Shown here in pieces: positions 1 to 8,540 of a DNA stretch of 64,000 bases. This DNA comes from Methylohalobius sp964654415 (GTDB lineage Bacteria > Pseudomonadota > Gammaproteobacteria > Methylococcales > Methylothermaceae): contig CAZZIP010000005.1 of NCBI GenBank assembly GCA_964654415.1, positions 62,001 to 126,000 on the forward strand, given 5' to 3'. The notes beneath the pieces are model-generated. The model was not told where the DNA came from, did no database searches, and saw only the letters and a list, made by a program, of their open reading frames with translations. How positions within the stretch are numbered: position 1 is the first letter of the stretch; each line of letters opens with the position of its first letter. The position numbers and the translations under genes were made by a program.

Positions 1-41
1 GTAGATCAACCCATTCTAGGCTGAACCGGCCAGTAATCGGC

Positions 42-1406
42 TTAAACTTCCAGGCCGTGCTTCTGGATCCGGTAGCGCAGCGTCTCGCGGGAAGTTTTAA
101 GCAAGCGGGCGGCGGCAGTGACGTTGCCGGAGGTCTTTTGTAGGGCAGTGATCAAGATGCGTTGTTCCATTTCGTCCAAAGATAGACTGCCGTCTAGGGG
201 AAGACGGATCGAGTCGGTGTCGGAGGTAGAAACTACCCCAGGTAGGTTCAGCCACTGGTAGGGAAAGACCTCGCTTTCAGCAAGCAGCACGCAACGTTCG
301 ACTACGTTTCTAAGCTCTCGAACGTTGCCTGGCCAGTGATAGCTTTCCAAAGCACGCCAGACAGCTTCTGGGATTACTTTGACTTTTTTTCCTGCGCGGG
401 CGTTGAATTCTTCCACCATGGCTGGCACTAAGTGGGTTAAATCCTCTTTGCGCTCGCGCAAAGGCGGCAGCTCTATCTGGAATACGCTCAGGCGGTGGTA
501 GAGGTCCTCGCGAAACCGTCCGGCCTTGACCTCTTGGGCTAAATCCCGCCCGGTGGCCGCGATGATCTGCACGTCTACCTGGATCTCGCGCTCGCCTCCC
601 AGGCGGCGAAAGCGCTTGTCCTCGACAGCCTTGAGCAATTTGGCCTGGATGGCTAGGTCCAGTTCGCCGATCTCGTCCAAGAACAAAGTGCCGCCGTCGG
701 CTTGTTCAAGCAAGCCCAAATGTCGCCCCTTGGCGCCGGTGAAGGCCCCATGTTCATAGCCGAACAGTTCTGCCTCTACCAGGTCGCGCGGCAAGGCCGC
801 GCAATTGAGCTCTACCCACGGACCTTGCCGGCGGCTGCTGCTGTAATGCAGGATGCGTGCGGCCAAGCCTTTGCCGGTGCCGGTCTCACCTTGCAGGATC
901 AAAGCCGAAAACGGCACGGTCGCCAGCTTGTGCAAGAGTTCGCGCAGGCGCTTGACCGCAGGGCTTTGGCCGAGAAAGCTCTCCGGCGTGTACCGAGCTT
1001 GTCCCTGGGCGGCTTCAAAGGCCAGCCGCCTTTGAGCAGTGGCTGAACGTACGGCGCTCTCGAGCACCAACTGCAGGCGCCCTAGATCGCAGGGTTTCTC
1101 TAGGAATTCATAGGCGCCCAGGCGTAAAGCGCGCACCGAATCGGCTACGGTGCCGTAGCCGGTTAAAAAAATCCATTCACTGCCCGGTTGCCGCCCCCCG
1201 CGCGCCTCGAAAAAGTCCAAAGCGTTGCCGTCGGGTAGGCTCATGTCGGATAGGACCACCCAAGGCTCAAGGCCCTGATCCAAAAGGTCCTGGGTGTCCT
1301 TGAGCATGCGTGCCAGCGTCACGTCAAAGCCTAGTTTGCGGCAATGATGGGCCAATTCTTCGCCTAACAGCCGTTCGTCTTCGATGATCAAGATGGCAGC
1401 TTGCAT
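42..1406 (-). CDS. sigma-54-dependent response regulator (NtrC family)
   Basis: An enhancer-binding activator of sigma-54 RNA polymerase, about 454 residues. The N-terminal receiver domain carries the phosphoacceptor Asp near residue 54 (context LSDMSLPDG). An AAA+ domain follows with Walker A GETGTGKG (about 173-180), the sigma-54 contact motif GAFTGA (about 220-225) and Walker B LFLDEIGEL. A Fis-type helix-turn-helix closes the protein. I chose the ATG at 1406 because GGAG lies 5 bases upstream; an in-frame ATG at 1427 has no such site. The start overlaps the end of the sensor kinase gene by about 19 bp, so the two are a cognate pair. It is the last gene of the operon that starts with the SulP gene near 12.7 kb, so its likely target is that operon. 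Confidence 0.93.
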   Translation of the reverse strand: MQAAILIIEDERLLGEELAHHCRKLGFDVTLARMLKDTQDLLDQGLEPWVVLSDMSLPDGNALDFFEARGGRQPGSEWIFLTGYGTVADSVRALRLGAYEFLEKPCDLGRLQLVLESAVRSATAQRRLAFEAAQGQARYTPESFLGQSPAVKRLRELLHKLATVPFSALILQGETGTGKGLAARILHYSSSRRQGPWVELNCAALPRDLVEAELFGYEHGAFTGAKGRHLGLLEQADGGTLFLDEIGELDLAIQAKLLKAVEDKRFRRLGGEREIQVDVQIIAATGRDLAQEVKAGRFREDLYHRLSVFQIELPPLRERKEDLTHLVPAMVEEFNARAGKKVKVIPEAVWRALESYHWPGNVRELRNVVERCVLLAESEVFPYQWLNLPGVVSTSDTDSIRLPLDGSLSLDEMEQRILITALQKTSGNVTAAARLLKTSRETLRYRIQKHGLEV

Positions 1407-2617
1407 GGGATCTCCAAAGTGACACACGCCCCATGAGGCTGTCTTTGATTGAGCAGGAGGTTGCCGTCAAGGCTTTTGACGAAGCGCTTGACCATCAGCA
1501 GCCCTAAGCCTGTGCCGCCGTCTTTGCCGCTGGCAAAGGGACGAATGCCGCTTTTGAGCAGTGCTTCTGGAAACCCCGGACCATCGTCGCTGACGCGCAC
1601 ATAGAGACGATCGTCGCTTTTTTGGATGTCGATCCAAATGTTGCCTTCCTGTCCCAACGCATGGGCGGCATTGAGGATGAGATTAATCAGAGCCTGGCGT
1701 AGCCCGATCTCAGGTAGCCAGACCCAAGTCTCCCCAATCTCCCGATAGTGCAAGCAGATACCTTCCGGGAGCTGATAGCGCACCAGCTCCAAAAGCTCGC
1801 GCACAGTCCGGTCAAGGTCTATGGTTTGGATTGGTTCAGGCTGATGGCGGGCTTGGTCTAAAAGGTGGGTAAGGTGGCGGTTTAGGCGGTCAATCTCGGC
1901 TAAGATCAGATCAAAGCGCGGCTTTAAAGCCGGATCGCTGCATTCGGCGCGCAGGTTGCACAGCGCGACCTGGATACCCGCTAAGGGGTTGCGCAGTTCG
2001 TGGGCAAGTCCGGCGGCCAGTTCGCCTAAAGCCGCTAAGCGTTCGGCGCGCGCTAGATTTTGGCTTTGCAACAGCAACGTCGAGGCCGCCGCTCGCACTT
2101 GCTCTTCCAAAGAGCGAGCGCGTGCTACGTGGGCGGCTTCGAGTTCTCCAAGGCGCTCGACCAGATGGTTGTAATTGGCGATCAGCGTATCCCAAGGGGG
2201 AGGTGGTGCCTTGGTGGCGATGGGTTCAAAATACCCTTCAGCCAAGCGCAGGAGCAAGGCGTTGAGATGGGACAAGGGAGCAAACAACCACGTCTTAGCC
2301 GTAAAAACCCCTAAAGCAAGCAAGATCAGTAGGACAAAAGTCCCAGCAATGGCGCCTTCCAATTCGATCTCCATATCTGAGACGATCTTAGTCAGTTGGA
2401 TCTGAAGGTGCAGAGCTTGAAGACGATCCAGTTCGCTGACCAGCTGTTGTAGGTAGTGGACGCGCTCTAAGTCGCGCCAGCTCAGATACACGAGCGCTGC
2501 CAGAACGACGAGCAGCAGGCCGCACAACCCGCTTCCCGCCAAAAGCAGCGAACGGTGGAGGGAAAAGCGCTTTGCGCGTGCTTTAGAAACGGAGATTGAG
2601 GCTGAGCATGGGCGCAT
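1388..2617 (-). CDS. membrane sensor histidine kinase
   Basis: A two-helix membrane histidine kinase of 409 residues that should phosphorylate the adjacent NtrC-type regulator. Membrane segments lie at about 23-46 and 88-108, with only about 40 residues between them, so the sensing loop is small. The H-box contains GLAHELRNPLAG with the phosphorylated His near residue 206. The ATP-binding domain has an N-box (NLILNAAHAL), G1 (DDGPGF) and G2 (GTGLGL). The short periplasmic loop resembles GlrK/QseE-like kinases, but I cannot assign a ligand. The ATG at 2617 lies inside the end of the DUF2490 gene (35-bp overlap). The next in-frame Met would remove the first membrane helix, so this start is kept. 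Confidence 0.9.
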   Translation of the reverse strand: MRPCSASISVSKARAKRFSLHRSLLLAGSGLCGLLLVVLAALVYLSWRDLERVHYLQQLVSELDRLQALHLQIQLTKIVSDMEIELEGAIAGTFVLLILLALGVFTAKTWLFAPLSHLNALLLRLAEGYFEPIATKAPPPPWDTLIANYNHLVERLGELEAAHVARARSLEEQVRAAASTLLLQSQNLARAERLAALGELAAGLAHELRNPLAGIQVALCNLRAECSDPALKPRFDLILAEIDRLNRHLTHLLDQARHQPEPIQTIDLDRTVRELLELVRYQLPEGICLHYREIGETWVWLPEIGLRQALINLILNAAHALGQEGNIWIDIQKSDDRLYVRVSDDGPGFPEALLKSGIRPFASGKDGGTGLGLLMVKRFVKSLDGNLLLNQRQPHGACVTLEIPCKLPS

Positions 2618-3317
2618 GGATTACCTGGGATTTGGGACGTCTGCCGCCGAATTGGTCAAATGGGGTGTACTGGTTAAGGTACCCCAATTCGACCCACGAT
2701 TTGGGGGTAAAGTTGTACGCTAGCCCCAAAAAGCCACGGTTGGCGTTCAGGCCAGTCTTTTGGCCCCAGTTGGCCGTGATATTCGCCCAATCGGTAGTGT
2801 TTAAGCTGACAAATACCTCATCCCAGAATACGCCGGAAAAACGCGAACCCGGCCACAAGGGATAAGCGAGGCGAAACATCTGCCGAAGGCGCCAGCTTTT
2901 GTCGGCGGTGGTATTCAAAAACCTTTGCTCTAAGCGGGTACGCGCGCTGAAGCTGCCGTCCCAGATCGGGTGGCTGAAGACGATCTGTTCGAACACCCGG
3001 TGTTCGTGGACAGTGGTCATATTGGAGTCGATCAGGCTCTTGAACGGCACATAGGCGTAGCCCAGCCATAGGCTCAAGTGCGGGGTGAGCGCATAGCCCA
3101 AAGCTGGCCGCACAAAGCCTCTAGTAAAGTCGGAAGAGTGTTTGCCAAAGCGTCCTTGGAGTTCCAGATACCAAAGCCAAGGGCTTTCCTTTTGCCACGG
3201 TCCCTGCGCGACGAACTGAGCCCAGGTCTGGAGGTCTTCGGCGGTTTGAGTGGCCAAGGCGAGTAGGGGCATTCCAAAGAGCAAAAATGCAAAAGCAAAC
3301 CTTGCCGATCTGGGCAT
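2583..3317 (-). CDS. DUF2490 family outer-membrane beta-barrel protein
   Basis: A 244-residue exported protein with a signal peptide (residues 1-22, cleavage near ALAT). The rest alternates short beta strands ending in aromatic residues and finishes with Phe (LSLNLRF), typical of an outer-membrane barrel. Family landmarks of DUF2490 are visible: LSLWLGYAYVP, HRVFEQI, RTRLEQRF, FWDEVFVSLN and WVELGYLNQYTPF. DUF2490 has no established function that I know of. It starts 9 bp after the HyfI-like gene and overlaps the kinase gene, so it is co-transcribed with the Ehr-type complex and its two-component system. A barrel inside such an operon could be a substrate or ion path, or part of signal sensing; that is inference. 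Confidence 0.85.
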   Translation of the reverse strand: MPRSARFAFAFLLFGMPLLALATQTAEDLQTWAQFVAQGPWQKESPWLWYLELQGRFGKHSSDFTRGFVRPALGYALTPHLSLWLGYAYVPFKSLIDSNMTTVHEHRVFEQIVFSHPIWDGSFSARTRLEQRFLNTTADKSWRLRQMFRLAYPLWPGSRFSGVFWDEVFVSLNTTDWANITANWGQKTGLNANRGFLGLAYNFTPKSWVELGYLNQYTPFDQFGGRRPKSQVIHAPMLSLNLRF

Positions 3318-3326
3318 GAGCGTCTC

Positions 3327-3845
3327 CTACTTGAGCTTGTTCATCGCTTGTAAGATACCCGCCAAAAGCTGGGCTGGGGTAGGAGGGCAGCCGGGAATTT
3401 TGACGTCCACCGGGACGACGTTTTCCACCGCCCCTGAGCTGGCATAAGACACCCCGAATTCTCCGCCGCACACGGCGCAATCCCCGCACGCGATTACCCA
3501 CTTAGGGTCCGGCGTGGCTTCGTAAGTGCGCCGCAAAGCTTCCTCCATGTGGCGCGAGACCGGACCGGTGACCAGCAAAATATCGGCGTGGCGTGGCGAG
3601 GCGACAAAGTGCACGCCAAAGCGCTCGAGGTCGTAATAAACGTTGTTTAAGGCATGGATTTCGAGCTCGCAGCCGTTGCAGGAACCGGCATCAACCTCCC
3701 GAATCGCAAGACTCCCAGCAAAACGCTTGGCGATTTTGCGCTGGATTTCCGCACCTAGGCGTTCGACTTCTGGGTCGCGCACAATCTTGCCTACCGATTC
3801 GGTGGGAATGCCGGTTTCAAGGATCTTAAGATATTGGCGCCACAT
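3327..3845 (-). CDS. HyfI/NuoB-like iron-sulfur subunit of Ehr-type complex
   Basis: The small, NuoB/HyfI-type subunit (172 residues) that in relatives binds the N2 4Fe-4S cluster at the membrane interface. Visible cysteines are SCNGCE (start of the domain), CGDCAVCGG in the middle and GCPPTP near the end, so the cluster site looks intact. The N-terminus (MWRQYLKILETG) is that of the hydrogenase-4/formate hydrogenlyase branch. Its ATG directly abuts the stop codon of the upstream large-subunit gene, indicating translational coupling. Because the partner large subunit lacks NiFe ligands, the electron acceptor of this cluster is unknown. It is not complex I NuoB, which sits in a full nuo operon. 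Confidence 0.9.
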   Translation of the reverse strand: MWRQYLKILETGIPTESVGKIVRDPEVERLGAEIQRKIAKRFAGSLAIREVDAGSCNGCELEIHALNNVYYDLERFGVHFVASPRHADILLVTGPVSRHMEEALRRTYEATPDPKWVIACGDCAVCGGEFGVSYASSGAVENVVPVDVKIPGCPPTPAQLLAGILQAMNKLK

Positions 3846-5405
3846 TTATAGATCGACTCCCGAATACGAACCGTTTACCGATTTGTTACACACCGGAAAC
3901 TCCGGCACGATGTTGCCTAAAATCAAGCGTTCTAAAGCCGGCCAGTTGAGCCAACTGGGGTCTCTTGGGAAGAAACGCGCGATTTTGCCGTCTTGCCCAA
4001 AGCGCACGTAAGTGACGATCTCCCCGCGCCAGCCCTCGACGATGCCTAACCCTTCAGCGCCGGCTTGCGGGGTAGGCAGGTCTGTACGAATGGGACCGGA
4101 GGGGAGTTGTTCTAAAAGCTGGCGCAGCAAGCGCAAAGAGGCACGAAGCTCTTTATAGCGCACCCAAAAGCGCGCACCTACGTCGCATCCCTCTTCCACT
4201 GGCACGCGGAACAAGAGTTTCTCGTAAGGCGGATAGGGGCAATCGCGGCGCACATCGAGGTCCTGACCTGAGGCCAGGCCTACGTAGCCCAGGCAGCCCA
4301 GTTCTGCCGCATCCTCAACCTTGAGGATGCCGGTGGTATAGAGGCGGTCGTTCACCGAAGCGTTGCGGTCAACGATAGCTAAAAGCTCATTCAATTCCTG
4401 CCGTAGGTGCTCAAGTTCCTGATCCAAGCGGCGAACGGAGGCTGCCTGTAAGTCTACCGCGACCCCGCCGGGAACGATTTTGTCCATGAGCAGGCGGTGA
4501 CCAAAGAGCGCATAATTGGTGCGCAAAAAGTCCTCGCGCAAACGGCCGAATTGGTAGTAGCCGAAAGTAAAAGCGATGTCGTTTAAAATCGCGGCCATGT
4601 CCCACAGGTGGTTGGCGATGCGCTCGCGCTCGGCGAAAATCGCCCGCAAAAAAGCTCCGCGCTCGGGAACCTCTAAGCCAGCAGCCCGTTCCATCGCCAT
4701 ACATGCCGCCCAACTGTGGCTTACGGTGGTATCGCCGGAGACTCTCGCCGCCAGGCGCGCCAATCCTGGCGCATCGCGACCAACGGCGATTTTTTCTATG
4801 CCTTTGTGAACATAGCCCAGCCGTTCTTCCAGGAGAAGAATGGTCTCGCCCACGGCTTGGAAACGAAAGTGGCCTGGTTCAATGATGCCGGCGTGCACTG
4901 GTCCCACTGGAATCTCGTAGACGCTAGCCCCCTGGACTTGGAGAAAAGGATAATCCACATCCGGCGGAGTTTTATCCCGCGGGCGTCCGGCAGCTGAGAA
5001 GTCGCTATGTAAGGGATATTCGTCTTCCCCCCATGCCTGGTGACGGGTCCAGCGGCGCTCATCGCCTCCTAGAAAACGAATTCCTAAGAGATCTCGGGTG
5101 TGGCGTTCGCTGCGATCGGCGGCGGGATAATAGGCCGCTTGGGAGGGAAGCTCGGGGTGATCTTTGGGAATCTCGCTGCGCAGCAGAAGATATTGCCCCC
5201 TGCTGGCTAAGAGAGCGTTAACCCGAAAGGTTTCTACCAGTTCTTCGCCCCAGCCGGCACTCCAGCGCCATTTTAAAGATTTGGCGAGTTGCGCCGCTTG
5301 TTTCCAGGCTTGGCTTGGGATTTGCCAGGCTCGCGCTGGAGGTAAAACAGGCAGCTCCGTTACCTCTATGCCGGTTTGCTCTAGGGCGGCTTTCAGCTCT
5401 TTCAT
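3846..5405 (-). CDS. HyfG-like large subunit (NuoC-NuoD fusion) lacking NiFe-binding cysteines
   Basis: A 519-residue fusion of a NuoC-like N-terminal domain (about 1-150) and a NuoD/hydrogenase-large-subunit domain (about 155-519), the arrangement of HycE and HyfG. In active group 4 hydrogenases two CxxC motifs hold the NiFe centre. Here the first motif position (residues 221-231) reads RVSGDTTVSHS, with no cysteine. The C-terminal motif reads PVCNKS with one Cys (about 506) and Ser in place of the second. The protein therefore cannot assemble a normal NiFe site and no C-terminal processing extension is present. It belongs with the Ehr (energy-converting hydrogenase-related) group. The gene overlaps the upstream membrane-subunit gene by 4 bp (ATGA). 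Confidence 0.9.
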   Translation of the reverse strand: MKELKAALEQTGIEVTELPVLPPARAWQIPSQAWKQAAQLAKSLKWRWSAGWGEELVETFRVNALLASRGQYLLLRSEIPKDHPELPSQAAYYPAADRSERHTRDLLGIRFLGGDERRWTRHQAWGEDEYPLHSDFSAAGRPRDKTPPDVDYPFLQVQGASVYEIPVGPVHAGIIEPGHFRFQAVGETILLLEERLGYVHKGIEKIAVGRDAPGLARLAARVSGDTTVSHSWAACMAMERAAGLEVPERGAFLRAIFAERERIANHLWDMAAILNDIAFTFGYYQFGRLREDFLRTNYALFGHRLLMDKIVPGGVAVDLQAASVRRLDQELEHLRQELNELLAIVDRNASVNDRLYTTGILKVEDAAELGCLGYVGLASGQDLDVRRDCPYPPYEKLLFRVPVEEGCDVGARFWVRYKELRASLRLLRQLLEQLPSGPIRTDLPTPQAGAEGLGIVEGWRGEIVTYVRFGQDGKIARFFPRDPSWLNWPALERLILGNIVPEFPVCNKSVNGSYSGVDL

Positions 5406-6868
5406 TTGGGCATTCCTCCGCTGATCAACTCTGCGGCCTGGTCAAACCAATCTACCAAAGCGCTAGGAAGCGAGATCCCAAGCCACAACACTAGGGCCAG
5501 GTGGACAAATACGGGAATCATGTTGGCCGTGACCGGTGCTTGGCCTTCCGGGCGCCGGCCGAAGACGATGGGATGGAGTTGGCGAAAGATCCCAGCAAAT
5601 GCAATCCCAAGCCCTAGGAGAAGCGGCAAAGTCAGCCAGGGATGGGTCTGCATGGTAGCTACCAGGACCAAAAACTCGCTCACGAACACGCCAAACGGCG
5701 GAAAACCCGCAATCGCCAGCGCCCCTACCAGGAGACCCCAGCCCACGGCTGGCTGGGTGGCGATGAGGCCGCGGATTTTGTTCATCTCCTGGGTGCCGGC
5801 GATATGCGAGGCGTGACCTACGGTAACGAAAATCGCCGACTTGGTCAGCGAGTGGACCGTCATGTGCATGAGTGCCGCAAAGGTGGAAAAGGGCGTGCCG
5901 ATGCCAAAGGCAAAAGTCATAGTCCCCATGTGTTCGATCGAAGAGTAGCTAAACAGGCGCTTGATGTCGCGCTGGCGGTGGAGGAACAGCGCCGCCACCA
6001 AGAACGATGCTAGGCCAAACCCCATCATCAGATACCCTGGGAGATTGCCGGGTACCGCTTGGTCCACGACCATTTTGCAGCGCACGATAGCGTACAGGGC
6101 GTCGTTAAGAAGCAGTCCGGACAGGATGGCGGACATAGGGGTTGGACCTTCCGAATGGGCATCCGGCAGCCAGTTGTGCATGGGCACCAGACCCACCTTG
6201 GTGCCGTAGCCAACGAGCAGGAATACGAAAGCGATCTTAAGCACGGTGGAATTGAATTCATGGCCGTGGGTATACAGCGTGGTCCAAGTGAGGGCGTCGG
6301 TGCCAGTCCCTAAGACTTGGGAAGCGGCAAAATACAGCAGGATGGTGCCGAATAGAGCCTGGGCGATGCCAACCCCGCACAGGATAAAATACTTCCAGGC
6401 TGCTTCTATGCTTTCCGGGGTGCGGTACAAGCTCACTAAGAGTACTGTCGCCAACGTTGCTCCCTCCATCGCTACCCACAGGACGCCTAAGTTGTTGCTC
6501 ACCAGGATCAGGTACATGGCGAGCATGAAGCCTTGGTACATGGCGTAATAAAGCCTAAGGCGCCGGCGGGTAAGGCGGCCTCGTTGACGTTCGTGCTCCA
6601 TGTAGGGGCCGGAGAAGATGCCGGTGGTCAGCCCCACCAGGGCGGTGAGGGCAATCAGATAGACGTTGAAGCTGTCCACCAGGAAGAAACGGTTCTTGGA
6701 GATCAGGGTACCGCTTTCCAGCACGATCCCGGCGAGTACCACTGCCAGAACGAAAGCGGCAGCGTTCAAAAGATTGTTGAGGCGCGGGGCGAGGGGCCGG
6801 TGTCCCAGTACGGCGAGCAGCCCCATCCCCATCAAGGGAAGCAAAAGGATCCAATACAAAACGATCAT
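5402..6868 (-). CDS. HyfF-like proton-conducting membrane subunit (NuoN/NuoL family)
   Basis: A 488-residue polytopic membrane protein of the antiporter-like NuoL/M/N and MrpA/D superfamily. About 14 hydrophobic segments are apparent. The conserved core is clear: GYGTKVGLVPMHNWLPDAHSEGPTP, with the Lys expected in a proton channel, then LKRLFSYSSIEHMG. In relatives this subunit conducts protons or sodium coupled to redox chemistry in the peripheral arm. Four-base overlaps on both sides place it inside one translationally coupled run of six subunit genes. It is the second antiporter-like subunit of the complex, the other being the HyfB-like protein. Confidence 0.9.
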   Translation of the reverse strand: MIVLYWILLLPLMGMGLLAVLGHRPLAPRLNNLLNAAAFVLAVVLAGIVLESGTLISKNRFFLVDSFNVYLIALTALVGLTTGIFSGPYMEHERQRGRLTRRRLRLYYAMYQGFMLAMYLILVSNNLGVLWVAMEGATLATVLLVSLYRTPESIEAAWKYFILCGVGIAQALFGTILLYFAASQVLGTGTDALTWTTLYTHGHEFNSTVLKIAFVFLLVGYGTKVGLVPMHNWLPDAHSEGPTPMSAILSGLLLNDALYAIVRCKMVVDQAVPGNLPGYLMMGFGLASFLVAALFLHRQRDIKRLFSYSSIEHMGTMTFAFGIGTPFSTFAALMHMTVHSLTKSAIFVTVGHASHIAGTQEMNKIRGLIATQPAVGWGLLVGALAIAGFPPFGVFVSEFLVLVATMQTHPWLTLPLLLGLGIAFAGIFRQLHPIVFGRRPEGQAPVTANMIPVFVHLALVLWLGISLPSALVDWFDQAAELISGGMPK

Positions 6869-7584
6869 TCCATCTCTCCTTGAGGCAAGCCTTCGCCTTG
6901 GGGGATTTCTTCGACTTTGCTTTCGCTCAAGGCGCTCAAGGCATCCACGTCCAAAGAGTCGATGCTCTCGCGGATGTGGAAGAAAAACACCCCAAAGATC
7001 ACCGCTGCCACCATCACGTCAAAAGCGATTCCAAGTTCCACCACCAGTGGCATCCCATAGGTAGAGACGACCGCCAGGAAAAACAGCGCATTCTCCATCG
7101 CCATAAACCCCACTACTTGGCTGACCGCCTGGCGGTGAGAGATCATCAGCAGCATCCCGAGCAAAAAAGAGGCAGCGCTGGCGGCGATGAGATTGCGGGT
7201 AGAGAGCAAAGACAGTTGCACTACCGGCAGAGTCGAGTAGTAGCTGAATACCACTAGGCTGGCAGCGCCGAGCAACAGGCCCAAAGGTCGCCGGACCGGA
7301 TCTTCAGTGCGGTGCAACCCCATGCGCAGGATGAGGTAATGCAGCAGTCCCGGAATCAAAAATGCCTTGAGGATCAGAGTAAGGCCGGCGGAGACGAACA
7401 GGTGCGGGGTTTCCTGTACCACCGCCACCAGCGCCGTGGTTACCGCCAGCAAAAGCCCCTGCAGGGCGAACAGGTTGACCAGAGGAATCAGGCGGGTTTG
7501 GGCCAGCATCACGAATGAGGTGAACAAAACTAGAGCTGCCAGCAAAAACACCAGCTGGCCGTAGAGGGAAGAGAGGGTTTGCAT
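6865..7584 (-). CDS. HyfE-like membrane subunit (NuoK-type)
   Basis: A 239-residue membrane protein of the HyfE family, whose C-terminal part is related to NuoK/MrpC. It has about six or seven hydrophobic segments and a charged C-terminal tail rich in Glu and Ser (ALSESKVEEIPQGEGLPQGEME). HyfE is found in hydrogenase-4-type complexes but not in the smaller Hyc/Ech types, so its presence places the complex nearer the Hyf architecture. The gene overlaps its neighbours by 4 bp (downstream) and 1 bp (upstream). Assignment rests on position, size and the pattern LLGMLLMISHRQAVSQVVGFMAMENALFF, of which MxMENalff is typical of NuoK-like folds. Confidence 0.85.
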   Translation of the reverse strand: MQTLSSLYGQLVFLLAALVLFTSFVMLAQTRLIPLVNLFALQGLLLAVTTALVAVVQETPHLFVSAGLTLILKAFLIPGLLHYLILRMGLHRTEDPVRRPLGLLLGAASLVVFSYYSTLPVVQLSLLSTRNLIAASAASFLLGMLLMISHRQAVSQVVGFMAMENALFFLAVVSTYGMPLVVELGIAFDVMVAAVIFGVFFFHIRESIDSLDVDALSALSESKVEEIPQGEGLPQGEME

Positions 7585-8540
7585 CAGCCGACCTCCAGGA
7601 TGACGTGGATGAGCATGCCGACCAAGGCTAGAAGATAGGCGAATCCCAAAAACTGGGGGGCGCGGAACAGGCGCATCTTGGCTAACAGAATCTCGGACAA
7701 GACCAAAAGCCCGGCCAGCCCCCCAAGCTTAACCGCGATCGCCAGGAGGCCAAGTCCCAAAGAAGCCAGATCGAAGCTCTCGGCCAGGCCCCAGGGCAAA
7801 AAGACGTTAGCCAGCAGTGCTCCGTAGAGCATCATGCGAATTTGCGCGGCCCATTCGATCAGCGCCAGATGGTGGCCGCTGTATTCCAGGATCATGGCTT
7901 CGTGGATCATGGTCAGTTCCAAGTGAGTCGCCGGGTTATCCACCGGGATGCGGCCAGTCTCGGCTACCGCTACCAGCGCAAGCCCCAAAGCGGCGAACAC
8001 GAACGAAGGGCGAACCATAGGCGGCTGATGAAGCAGGGTTTCAATGGCTGCTGCGAGATTGGTAGTTCCCATAGACACCGCCAGGGTGAACACGACCATC
8101 AGCATCGCCGGTTCGGCCAAGGAGGCCACGGTCATCTCCCGCGATGATCCCATGCCGCCGAACGCGGTGCCAACGTCTAGTCCTGCCAGCGCCTGAAAGA
8201 AACGCGAAAGGCCAAAAAACCCCACCAGCACGATCACGTCGGCCAAGGCGGCGGTGGGAAGGTGCACCGCGAGCAATGGCACGATGGCGCACGCCAAAAC
8301 CGCCACCGCGAAAATGAGATAAGGTGAAGCGCGAAATACCCACGAGGCGCGCTCGGGAACCACCGTCTCCTTGCCCACCAGCTTGATCAGATCCCGGTAT
8401 GGCTGAAGGATCGAAGGGGCACGGCGGTTCTGAGACCAGCACTTGAGCTTCTTGATCCAGCCGGAAAGAAGCGGTGCTAAGGCCACAAATAGAGCAACTT
8501 GCAATAAATTGACGAGCCAAGCCATCAGCTGATTACCCAC
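7584..8540 (-). CDS. HyfC/NuoH-like membrane subunit
   Basis: A 318-residue NuoH/HycD-type membrane subunit with about eight helices. This subunit anchors the peripheral redox arm to the membrane arm and forms the path linking the two. Visible signatures are SGWIKKLKCWSQNRRAPSI followed by PYRDLIKLVGKE in the first loop, and VAETGRIPVDNPATHLELTMIHEAMILEYSG, which contains the conserved Glu/Asp residues of the loop facing the N2 cluster. Its start lies 16 bp inside the end of the HyfB-like gene. Everything needed for coupling, apart from the NiFe site, looks conserved. Confidence 0.9.
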   Translation of the reverse strand: MGNQLMAWLVNLLQVALFVALAPLLSGWIKKLKCWSQNRRAPSILQPYRDLIKLVGKETVVPERASWVFRASPYLIFAVAVLACAIVPLLAVHLPTAALADVIVLVGFFGLSRFFQALAGLDVGTAFGGMGSSREMTVASLAEPAMLMVVFTLAVSMGTTNLAAAIETLLHQPPMVRPSFVFAALGLALVAVAETGRIPVDNPATHLELTMIHEAMILEYSGHHLALIEWAAQIRMMLYGALLANVFLPWGLAESFDLASLGLGLLAIAVKLGGLAGLLVLSEILLAKMRLFRAPQFLGFAYLLALVGMLIHVILEVG

